Shown: positions 1 to 5,375 of the stretch, piece by piece
Position numbering within the stretch: the first letter of the stretch is position 1
Layout: each line of letters starts with the position of its first letter
Assembly: GCA_905210995.1 (NCBI GenBank)
Contig: CAJLZE010000076.1
Coordinates: 1-9,570, forward strand
Reading direction: 5' to 3'
Origin: an uncultured Anaerotruncus sp.
Lineage (GTDB): Bacteria > Bacillota > Clostridia > Oscillospirales > CAG-272
Length of the DNA: 9,570 nt
The notes under the pieces: generated by a model
Told to the model about the DNA's origin: nothing
The model's database searches: none
Seen by the model: the letters and a program-made list of their open reading frames with translations, nothing else
Program-made: the position numbers and the translations under genes

Positions 1-166
1 ACCCGAGGTCGCCACTCCCGCCGTTGAAGTCTGTACAAATTTTATCGGGAGGAGCAGAGCCCCTCCCCTACTTGGGTTCGGTAGGTTTTGCCTGTGGCAA
101 AACCTTTATACCTCCTCATCCGGCGCCCGCGGCGACAATCCATTTAAGAGAGAGCCTCGGCAACGC
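1..166. other. Structured non-coding stretch of unknown origin
   Basis: No credible coding frame is visible. Several inverted repeats are: a 10-bp perfect stem (AGGTTTTGCC at 83-92 with GGCAAAACCT at 96-105, 3-nt loop), GGGAGG at 47-52 with CCTCCC at 62-67, and an outer pair GTCGCC at 8-13 with GGCGAC at 131-136. The three pairings nest into one possible fold of about 130 nt. It could be the end of a structured RNA cut by the window edge, or a degenerate intergenic palindromic repeat of the kind scattered through Oscillospiraceae genomes. I do not recognise a known RNA family in it. Confidence 0.35.
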
Positions 167-224
167 AAAAAAATAATTTTTCATGCGAAAAGGTATTGAC
201 AAGCACGAGAGAATCTGATATAAT
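167..224 (+). promoter_or_regulatory. Strong sigma-A promoter of the tRNA operon
   Basis: TTGACA lies at 196-201 and TATAAT at 219-224, separated by exactly 17 bp, and TGA just before the -10 makes it an extended -10. An A/T tract at 167-182 sits where an UP element would be bound by the RNA polymerase alpha subunits. Both hexamers are perfect consensus, as expected for a stable-RNA promoter. Transcription should start near 230-232, leaving a leader of about 22 nt before the first tRNA. Confidence 0.93.
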
Positions 225-253
225 ATAGCTCGTCCGACCGGAAGCGACAAAAC

Positions 254-328
254 GCTGGTGTGGCTCAATGGCAGAGCAGCTGATTTGTAATCAGCAGGTT
301 GATGGTTCGACTCCGTTCACCAGCTCCA
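254..328 (+). tRNA. tRNA-Thr (anticodon TGT)
   Basis: A full cloverleaf can be drawn. The acceptor stem pairs GCTGGTG (254-260) with CACCAGC (318-324), followed by discriminator T and an encoded CCA (326-328). The anticodon stem pairs GCTGA (279-283) with TCAGC (291-295) around the 7-nt loop TTTGTAA, which puts the anticodon TGT at 286-288. The T arm has the TTCGACT loop. It decodes ACA and, by wobble, other Thr codons. It is the first gene of a two-tRNA transcript. Confidence 0.97.
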
Positions 329-351
329 ATGAGTCCGCATTACGGACTCAT
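329..351 (+). other. Perfect hairpin in the tRNA-Thr/tRNA-Tyr spacer
   Basis: ATGAGTCCG (329-337) and CGGACTCAT (343-351) form a perfect 9-bp stem with a 5-nt loop, starting one base after the CCA of tRNA-Thr and ending 4 nt before tRNA-Tyr. No T-run follows, so it is not a normal intrinsic terminator. A role in spacing or processing of the bicistronic tRNA precursor is an inference. Confidence 0.6.
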
Positions 352-355
352 ATTT

Positions 356-440
356 GGGGGATTTCCCGAGCGGCCAAAGGGGGCAGACTGTAAATCTGTT
401 GTCACTGACTTCGGTGGTCCGAATCCACCATCCCCCACCA
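356..440 (+). tRNA. tRNA-Tyr (anticodon GTA)
   Basis: This is a type II tRNA with a long variable arm (about 400-412), as expected for bacterial tRNA-Tyr. The acceptor stem pairs GGGGGAT (356-362) with ATCCCCC (430-436), then discriminator A and encoded CCA (438-440). The anticodon stem is 383-387/395-399, with loop CTGTAAA and anticodon GTA at 390-392. The T arm pairs GGTGG (413-417) with CCACC (425-429). It decodes UAU and UAC. It is the second gene of the tRNA transcript, directly followed by a terminator. Confidence 0.97.
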
Positions 441-480
441 AACATAAAAGGCAGCCTTTATGGCTGCCTTTTATGTTTGT
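441..480 (+). terminator. Intrinsic terminator of the tRNA operon
   Basis: A perfect 16-bp stem (441-456 with 462-477) closes a 5-nt loop TTTAT. The GC core GGCAGCC/GGCTGCC is flanked by an A-rich left side and a T-rich right side, so it could act in both directions. It begins directly after the CCA of tRNA-Tyr. Confidence 0.92.
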
Positions 481-503
481 ATGGTGACTTGAAAATCCGG
501 ACC
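446..503 (+). repeat. Direct repeat, copy 1 (terminator plus downstream flank)
   Basis: This 58-bp segment recurs at 610-667 with 56 of 58 identical positions (differences at 461/625 and 494/658). It covers the core of the tRNA terminator and the 23 nt after it, ending in CCGGACC. Fifty-eight near-identical bases in non-coding DNA imply a recent duplication or insertion rather than chance. Confidence 0.9.
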
Positions 504-531
504 ACCACATTTGCGCTGCAGCGCGCAAATG
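499..531. repeat. Inverted-repeat arm (L1) with a small palindrome
   Basis: Bases 499-516 (GGACCAC, CAC, ATTTGCGC) are an imperfect inverse complement of 575-590 and resemble 663-678 in the same orientation. The end of the arm also forms a separate 9-bp perfect stem: CATTTGCGC (508-516) with GCGCAAATG (523-531) around a 6-nt loop. It is the first of three related arms in alternating orientation in this spacer. Confidence 0.6.
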
Positions 532-574
532 CGGCTTTGCGCTAAGGCTGAACGATGAAATTTGATCTTCAGAC

Positions 575-678
575 GCGCAAAGCGTGGTCCTGAATCCACT
601 ATCTTTGCGAAAAGGCAGCCTTTACGGCTGCCTTTTATGTTTGTATGGTGACTTGAATATCCGGACCGCGCTTTGCGC
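575..678 (+). repeat. 104-nt element bounded by 16-nt inverted repeats, carrying a tRNA-Tyr T-arm relic and a terminator copy
   Basis: Bases 575-590 pair with 663-678 over all 16 positions (15 Watson-Crick pairs and one G-U at 585/668). Inside, 584-603 copies the tRNA-Tyr T-arm region (413-432), with GTGGTCC, an extra T, then GAATCCACTATC. The second terminator copy and its flank follow at 610-667. A tRNA tail with its terminator, bounded by inverted repeats, looks like a small non-autonomous or REP/BIME-like element. No transposase and no clear target-site duplication is visible. Confidence 0.6.
610..640 (+). terminator. Second terminator hairpin (duplicate of the tRNA terminator)
   Basis: AAAAGGCAGCC (610-620) pairs perfectly over 11 bp with GGCTGCCTTTT (626-636) around the loop TTTAC. 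It keeps the GC core of the first terminator but has lost the outer AACAT/ATGTT pairing. It should still work as a terminator and would also insulate the tRNA operon from the genes downstream. Confidence 0.8.
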
Positions 679-719
679 CGAAATATATTCCGCACGCTGT
701 CCGGGCTTATATGTATCGG

Positions 720-748
720 TTGCGGTCACGTCCGTTTTATGTTATAAT
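720..748 (+). promoter_or_regulatory. Probable sigma-A promoter upstream of the decayed small gene
   Basis: A perfect TATAAT (743-748) is preceded at 17 bp by TTGCGG (720-725), which matches the -35 consensus at three positions. The predicted start near 755 gives a short leader before the GGAGG ribosome site at 775-779. Confidence 0.65.
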
Positions 749-774
749 ATAATCGTATCTTGATTCAATTTTAT

Positions 775-779
775 GGAGG
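775..779 (+). promoter_or_regulatory. Ribosome binding site GGAGG
   Basis: A perfect GGAGG lies 6 nt before the ATG at 786, and this spacing decides the start of the small reading frame. A well-placed site after a -10 consensus box shows that a translated gene is, or was, present here. Confidence 0.8.
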
Positions 780-785
780 TACATC

Positions 786-976
786 ATGCTTTTTCGTATA
801 TATCGTAATGGAAGAAAAGAGGTTTTTCGCTCGTTTCTCCGGAGATAGTTCTTGTTTCCGATGTTCGGACGTGCCTCAAAGCCTGAAAGATGCCGGAGTA
901 CAGGTCGAAAAAGTGTGCGACGGGCATTCGGTGCTTCGGTCCCGAGGAACACCTTGAGGTAACGTTTGTCAGGTGA
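786..976 (+). pseudogene. Probable decayed small CDS (about 64 codons, three frame breaks)
   Basis: From the ATG at 786 the frame reads MLFRIYRNGRKEVFRSF and then stops at 846. Restoring one T in the TTT at 834-836 gives SPEIVLVSDVRTCLKA, which stops at 884. Restoring one C at 882-883 gives LKDAGVQVEKVCDGHSV. Dropping one base near 934 gives FGPEEHLEVTFVR and a stop at 974-976. Each piece reads like an ordinary soluble protein and together they tile the region without gaps, behind an intact promoter and ribosome site. Two breaks lie in short homopolymers, so sequencing or assembly error is an alternative to true decay. I do not recognise the family. Other readings are a 20-residue peptide (786-848) or a 49-residue frame (808-957) that lacks a ribosome site. 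Confidence 0.5.
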
Positions 977-1031
977 TCGGCATGTGTTTCATGGTGTCGT
1001 ACGTAAAAATATACCTTCCGACATCAAATGC

Positions 1032-1060
1032 TTGCATTTTGCGGCAGCTTGTGGTATACT
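1032..1060 (+). promoter_or_regulatory. Probable sigma-A promoter of the deacetylase-like gene
   Basis: TTGCAT (1032-1037) and TATACT (1055-1060) are separated by 17 bp, with TGG before the -10 as an extended element. The -35 is weak (three matches), and the extended -10 probably compensates. The predicted start near 1067 leaves a leader of about 44 nt. Confidence 0.75.
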
Positions 1061-1110
1061 GAATAGCACACCGTATCTTTTTACACCGAAACAGAGGGCT
1101 TGGGTGCACT

Positions 1111-2073
1111 ATGAACAGGAAATCATCAAAAATAATGATAACTGCGGCGGTCGTGCTGCTTATTATGGCGGCGGTCGCGGGGCTTTTGCTCGTTATAAGC
1201 GACAGGCGCGACAAAATAAACGAGGCAAACAGCGAGGCTGAGAGCCTTGCGGAGATAAACCGCAGGATCGAGCCGCTGAACCGCGAGCGCCGCGAGCTTG
1301 AAGACGAGTTGTCACGTATAGAAAAAAGCTACGCCGACGGCGACGGCTGCGCGACGTTCGCGCTGATAATGCGCGGTCTTTCTTCGGAAATATACACCGT
1401 GGTCTTTCCGCTCATGAAGGAATTCGGCTACACCGCCGGGATCGCCGTATCGGACGCCGGCGAGATAGGCGCCGACGGTATGCTGAGCGCGGCGCAGCTC
1501 GGAGTACTTTCCGACGCTGGCTGGGAGATATGCCCCGCGTGGGACGGCACGGGAGATGCGTCGGAGTGGTATGCCGCGCTGAAAAAAAGTCTTGACGGTA
1601 TGGGCGTCGGTACGGTGCAGTCGGCGGTGATATTCACCGGCGCGGTATTTGACGGCAAAAGCGCCGCCTCGCTTGCCGCCGCGGGAGTGACACGTGTGGT
1701 GATCCCCGAAACGGTGACGGTGGCAGACGGCGCCGGAGACGGTCTTAAGACAGAACGCAGTTGCGAATGGGACCGCGACGGCGGGAATCTCGTGATACGC
1801 GCGGCGATAGCCGAGTGCGGCGATGTGGTGTTTACCGCCGACACCTCGGATATGAACACAGCGCTTTTCAGATCGATGCTCGATATGCTGAAAACATACG
1901 AGGGTGCGATCGACGTGATGACGCTCGGCAAGGCGGGAACGTTCCGTACCGATGCCGAAGCCGAGAGAAAAAAGCTCGAGGCTGAGTATGCCGGGCGGGT
2001 GAGCGAGATAAAGGCGCGCATCACCGCGATCAAGCGCGAGATCAACGACATTTACGCGTGCGCCGCGGGATGA
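1111..2073 (+). CDS. Membrane-anchored, catalytically inactive polysaccharide-deacetylase-like protein
   Basis: The 320-residue product has a membrane segment at about 8-30, a charged coiled coil at 32-72 and a globular domain at about 79-280, and ends in a second coiled coil (about 283-313). The globular part follows the NodB/polysaccharide deacetylase layout: a first strand (ATFALIM), then VVFPLMKEFGYTAGIAV, then LSAAQLGVLSDAGWEI, and later AGVTRVVIPE. The catalytic pieces are missing. The usual TFDD is replaced by LIMRG (85-89), the HxxxH stretch by CPAWDG (141-146), and the protein has no histidine at all. A metal-dependent esterase is therefore excluded; a structural or glycan-binding role outside the membrane is inferred. 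The ATG at 1111 follows an AGAGGG (1093-1098) at a long 12-nt spacing. The gene has its own promoter and terminator. Certain: an anchored coiled-coil protein. Likely: the fold assignment. Confidence 0.85.
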   Translation: MNRKSSKIMITAAVVLLIMAAVAGLLLVISDRRDKINEANSEAESLAEINRRIEPLNRERRELEDELSRIEKSYADGDGCATFALIMRGLSSEIYTVVFPLMKEFGYTAGIAVSDAGEIGADGMLSAAQLGVLSDAGWEICPAWDGTGDASEWYAALKKSLDGMGVGTVQSAVIFTGAVFDGKSAASLAAAGVTRVVIPETVTVADGAGDGLKTERSCEWDRDGGNLVIRAAIAECGDVVFTADTSDMNTALFRSMLDMLKTYEGAIDVMTLGKAGTFRTDAEAERKKLEAEYAGRVSEIKARITAIKREINDIYACAAG

Positions 2074-2096
2074 CTATCGGCAATCCGACAAAAAAT

Positions 2097-2125
2097 AACG
2101 GCTCATTTCGGTGAGCCGTTTTTTT
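2097..2125 (+). terminator. Intrinsic terminator after the deacetylase-like gene
   Basis: AACGGCTCA (2097-2105) pairs perfectly with TGAGCCGTT (2112-2120) around a 6-nt loop, and a run of seven T ends at 2125. It begins 23 nt after the stop codon and separates this gene from the operon that follows. Confidence 0.93.
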
Positions 2126-2171
2126 ATGCGCGATGCGCGCCTGTGTGCGGGAAATAAATCTCCGCTTTCTA

Positions 2172-2200
2172 TTTACATACCGCCGCCGATGTGGTACAAT
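2172..2200 (+). promoter_or_regulatory. Sigma-A promoter of the five-gene hydrolase/LRR operon
   Basis: TTTACA (2172-2177) and TACAAT (2195-2200) are 17 bp apart, each one mismatch from consensus, with TGG before the -10 as an extended element. Transcription should start near 2207, about 50 nt before the first gene. This position rules out the longer in-frame start at 2133. Confidence 0.88.
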
Positions 2201-2255
2201 ATATTCTGTAGTAAAATATGCGCCGTATGCGGTGCACACGAAAGGATGGCAAAAA

Positions 2256-3122
2256 ATGGACTATTCAAAAAGATCCGACATAAGGATAATGTCTCATAAC
2301 ATATGGTGCGGAGAGGTACACAACCGTGACCTGCATCTTGCGGAGATCTACTTCCGCCATGCGCCCGACGTACTGGCGCTTCAGGAGATGACGCAGAATC
2401 TTTACGATTCCCGTCTTCTTTCGCTGCTCGAAGAAAAGTACGAGCTTCTGAAGCCCGACACTCAGGGTCTGCTTGACAACACGCCTCTGCTCGTCAGACG
2501 CGGCGTTTTTGATGTCGTGAAGTGCGGCTGGCACATTTACGACGGCCTTAACAACCACAAGAGCAAGAGCCTTGCGTGGGCGCTCCTGCGCAAGACCGAC
2601 GACGGCTCGGAGATAGGTGTTATCTCCACTCACTACTGGTGGCAGGCGGGGCCCGAATCCGACCTTGCGCGTGTTTACGACGCAAAGCAGCTCACCGCCT
2701 ACGCTCACTTCATGCAGGTGGAATACGGCGTTCCCGTGGTCGCAATGGGCGACCTCAATATGCGCATAGGCGCTCCCGGTTATATTGAAATGACCTCGAC
2801 CGGCGCCATGGATATGCGCATGGCGGCTGTCGAATATGCCAGCCGTTCGAACACACATCACCCCTACGCGGTGTATAATCCCGAAAGCGGCGAGTATGAG
2901 AACGGCCCCATGCCCAAGGGAAGCCATCTCAACGCCATAGATCATATGTTTGTTTACGGTCACGAGCAGCTCGATGTTCGCGTGTTCAACGTCGTGACAG
3001 AGCAGGAGGCGCTTGATGTTTCCGACCACTGCCCGATATATGTTGACTGCAAGATCCTGCCGCGCCCCGAAAGACCCGTATCCCCCACATTCATAAAGAA
3101 AGAACAGGCGGTAAAGGCGTAA
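2256..3122 (+). CDS. Endonuclease/exonuclease/phosphatase (EEP) family hydrolase
   Basis: The 288-residue product carries the EEP motifs in order: SHNIW with Asn15, LALQEM with the metal-binding Glu44, STHYWW with His126, MGDLN with Asp166 and Asn168, AIDHMF with Asp229-His230, and the closing SDHCP with Asp257-His258. All catalytic and Mg-binding residues of the DNase I/sphingomyelinase/inositol-phosphatase superfamily are present, so a phosphodiester or phosphomonoester bond is probably cut. The substrate cannot be told. There is no signal peptide or membrane segment, so it should be cytosolic. The ATG at 2256 was chosen because AAAGGA (2241-2246) precedes it by 9 nt and the operon promoter lies inside the longer in-frame extension. 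Its TAA shares one base with the ATG of the next gene, which suggests translational coupling. Confidence 0.93.
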   Translation: MDYSKRSDIRIMSHNIWCGEVHNRDLHLAEIYFRHAPDVLALQEMTQNLYDSRLLSLLEEKYELLKPDTQGLLDNTPLLVRRGVFDVVKCGWHIYDGLNNHKSKSLAWALLRKTDDGSEIGVISTHYWWQAGPESDLARVYDAKQLTAYAHFMQVEYGVPVVAMGDLNMRIGAPGYIEMTSTGAMDMRMAAVEYASRSNTHHPYAVYNPESGEYENGPMPKGSHLNAIDHMFVYGHEQLDVRVFNVVTEQEALDVSDHCPIYVDCKILPRPERPVSPTFIKKEQAVKA

Positions 3123-4144
3123 TGTCCGAGCCCGAAAAAAGGGAAGAGGATCGGGCTGAGGGCGAGCGCCGTCATCTTACCAGTGCCGAAAGGCAAAAGA
3201 TCTATATGGAAAGGGCTGCGCACAAACGCAGCGCCGCCCTTTCCGAGCGCGAAAAAAAGCGCCGCCGCACGGTCATCCTTGCGGCAGTGGGCGCTGTTGC
3301 CGCCGTGGCTCTCATAGTCGGGCTTTGGGCGCTTTTTGCGCGCGTCATAATACCCGACTCGCGCTATTCAAAGGCAATGAAGCTTTATGAGGCGGGCGAC
3401 TATGCCGCCGCGATGGATGCCTTTGACGCCATGGGCGATTACCGCGACAGCCGCGAGTATGTGAAGAAGTGCATTCTCGAGCAGGCGCGTGCGCTTGCGG
3501 GACGCGACGACGTGATAACCGGCACGTCGGCGGACATGCCGTGGTTTTCCTTTGACAAGGACGACGAAGCGGGCATCCTCAAATTTGACGCCGAGCTTTA
3601 CAGCGGCGGCGGAGATGTGAGCATTCCCGATGTTTTTGACGGCGTGCTCGTGCGCGGCATTGCGGTGCGTTCGTTTTACCGCTGCGATTTTCTCACATCG
3701 GTGTCGCTCCCGCCGTCGGTGAAGGTGATACGCGAGCGTGCCTTTTACGGCTGTGAGCGCCTTGCGGAGCTTGTTCTGCCCGACACACTGACCGAAATAG
3801 GCGAATATGCCTTCGGCAAATGCCCGGCGCTTTCGTCTGTCAGGTTCGGCAGCGGTATAAAGACGATAGATCAGCGCGCCTTTGCCGACTGCACCGCTCT
3901 TGAGTCGCTTGAGCTGCCCGAGGGGCTGACGGTCATCGGCTACCGCGCCTTCGGCGGTTGCTCGGGGCTCGGCTCGGTCTCGCTGCCGTCCACTCTCGAA
4001 AAGGTGGAGGGGCAGGCGTTCGTCGGCTGCGATGGCGTGAAGCGTCTCAGCTATGCCGGCAGCCGCGCAAGGCTTGAAGAATTACTTGCCGGCGGCGGCG
4101 AGGCGCTGCTTAAAGCCGAAACGATCAATACAAGTGGAGATTGA
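3122..4144 (+). CDS. Single-pass membrane protein with TPR-like motif and BspA-type LRR_5 repeats
   Basis: The 340-residue product starts with a highly charged cytosolic segment (1-50, ending KKRRR) and one membrane helix (about 51-73). After this comes a TPR-like helix pair (about 81-117, with YEAGDYAAAMDAFDAMGDY). After about 50 linker residues, five 23-residue LRR_5 repeats begin at Phe185, 208, 231, 254 and 277, each opening with a pattern like AFxxCxxL and containing LPxxLxxIG; a sixth begins at 300. By the positive-inside rule the repeats should be extracellular, a type II topology. BspA-type repeats mediate protein or surface binding in gut Firmicutes and Bacteroidetes, so a binding or scaffold role is inferred. 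The ATG at 3122 overlaps the preceding TAA by one base, and a weak AAAGGCG lies just upstream. Confidence 0.9.
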   Translation: MSEPEKREEDRAEGERRHLTSAERQKIYMERAAHKRSAALSEREKKRRRTVILAAVGAVAAVALIVGLWALFARVIIPDSRYSKAMKLYEAGDYAAAMDAFDAMGDYRDSREYVKKCILEQARALAGRDDVITGTSADMPWFSFDKDDEAGILKFDAELYSGGGDVSIPDVFDGVLVRGIAVRSFYRCDFLTSVSLPPSVKVIRERAFYGCERLAELVLPDTLTEIGEYAFGKCPALSSVRFGSGIKTIDQRAFADCTALESLELPEGLTVIGYRAFGGCSGLGSVSLPSTLEKVEGQAFVGCDGVKRLSYAGSRARLEELLAGGGEALLKAETINTSGD

Positions 4145-4145
4145 A

Positions 4146-5372
4146 ATGAATATAACAGAAAGATTTCTCAAATACGTTTCTTTTCCGACCATGTCGGATC
4201 CGCATTCCGCGACCTGCCCCAGCACCGAAAAGCAGAAAAGGCTCGGCGAATATCTTGTCGGCGAGCTGACGGCACTCGGACTTTCCGACGTCATGATGGA
4301 CGAAAACGGATATGTCAGCGCGACCCTGCCCGCATCGGAGGGCTGCGAGGGAGCGCCCGTGATAGGGCTCATCGCGCATATGGACACCTCCGACGAGGCG
4401 CCCGACGAGGTGATAAAGCCGCGCACGGTCGAATACCGCGGCGGGGACATCGTGCTGAACGACGAGCGCGGCATCGTCATGCGCGCCGAGGATTATCCCT
4501 CCCTTGAAAAATATATCGGCTGCCACCTTATCGTCACCGACGGCACAACGCTTCTCGGCGCCGATGACAAGGCTGGCGTTGCCGCGATAGTTACCGCCGC
4601 GGAGAGGCTCATCTCGGGCGGAGAAAAGCACGGCAAGATACGCATCTGCTTCACTCCCGACGAGGAGATAGGCGCGGGCGCGGATCATTTCGATGTTACC
4701 GCCTTCGGCGCCGACTATGCCTACACCGTTGACGGCGGCGCGATAGGCGAGCTTGAATACGAGTGCTTTAACGCCGCGGCTCCTGCCGTTGACTTCAACG
4801 GCATCGGCATCCACCCGGGCTCAGCCAAGGGACACATGAAAAATGCCGCTCTCATGGCTGCCGAGTTCGTGTCGCTTCTGCCGGCAGCGGAGGATCCCGC
4901 ACACACCGAGGGCTACGAGGGCTTTTATCACCTTGATTCGATGACCGGTTCTGTCGAGCACGCGCGGGTCGAGTATATAATCCGCGATCATGACGCTGCA
5001 AAATTCGAAGATCGCAAGCGTGTTTTCGCGGCGGCAGCGGACTTTATCAACAAAAAATACGGTGACGGCAGCGCCGTTCCGACGGTAAAGGATTCCTACC
5101 GCAATATGCGCGAGATCATCGAGCAGCATATGTATACGGTAGACCGCGCCGTCGCCGCAATGCGCGCCGAGGGCGTTGAGCCCGTGATATCCCCCATACG
5201 CGGCGGCACCGACGGAGCCCGGCTCTCGTATATGGGAATGCCGTGCCCCAATCTTTGCACCGGCGGCGAAAATTTCCACTCGAGATTCGAATATATACCC
5301 GTCGAGTCGCTCTGCAAGGTCGCAGACATACTCTGCCGCCTCATCACCGACGCGGCGTCGCTCCGGAGGTGA
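4146..5372 (+). CDS. pepT: Peptidase T (tripeptide aminopeptidase)
   Basis: A zinc aminopeptidase of family M20B that removes the N-terminal residue from tripeptides in the cytosol, at the end of peptide degradation. The product is 408 residues, the usual PepT length. It keeps the metal and catalytic motifs in register: LIAHMDTS with His78 and Asp80, LGADDKAG with Asp140, TPDEEIG with Glu173-Glu174, TVDGG with Asp196, and ENFHSRFE with His378. There is no signal peptide. The ATG at 4146 was chosen over the upstream in-frame start at 4053, which would lie deep inside the preceding gene; GGAG (4136-4139) precedes it by 6 nt and only one base separates it from the previous stop. PepT is normally a stand-alone housekeeping enzyme, so its place between two LRR_5 genes is unusual. 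Confidence 0.97.
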   Translation: MNITERFLKYVSFPTMSDPHSATCPSTEKQKRLGEYLVGELTALGLSDVMMDENGYVSATLPASEGCEGAPVIGLIAHMDTSDEAPDEVIKPRTVEYRGGDIVLNDERGIVMRAEDYPSLEKYIGCHLIVTDGTTLLGADDKAGVAAIVTAAERLISGGEKHGKIRICFTPDEEIGAGADHFDVTAFGADYAYTVDGGAIGELEYECFNAAAPAVDFNGIGIHPGSAKGHMKNAALMAAEFVSLLPAAEDPAHTEGYEGFYHLDSMTGSVEHARVEYIIRDHDAAKFEDRKRVFAAAADFINKKYGDGSAVPTVKDSYRNMREIIEQHMYTVDRAVAAMRAEGVEPVISPIRGGTDGARLSYMGMPCPNLCTGGENFHSRFEYIPVESLCKVADILCRLITDAASLRR

Positions 5373-5375
5373 CCG

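Noticed and set aside
299..695. Short reading frames on both strands running through the tRNAs and their terminator repeats
   Set aside because: They are translations of tRNA and palindromic repeat DNA; they have no ribosome sites and overlap confidently folded RNA genes.
2133..2255. Upstream 41-codon extension of the EEP hydrolase gene
   Set aside because: The operon promoter (2172-2200) lies inside it, the added residues are not like the family, and a good ribosome site precedes the ATG at 2256.
2265..3029. 254-codon open frame on the minus strand opposite the EEP gene
   Set aside because: It is a shadow of the GC-rich coding strand; the + strand frame has all EEP motifs in order, and no ribosome site or recognisable domain is seen on the minus strand.
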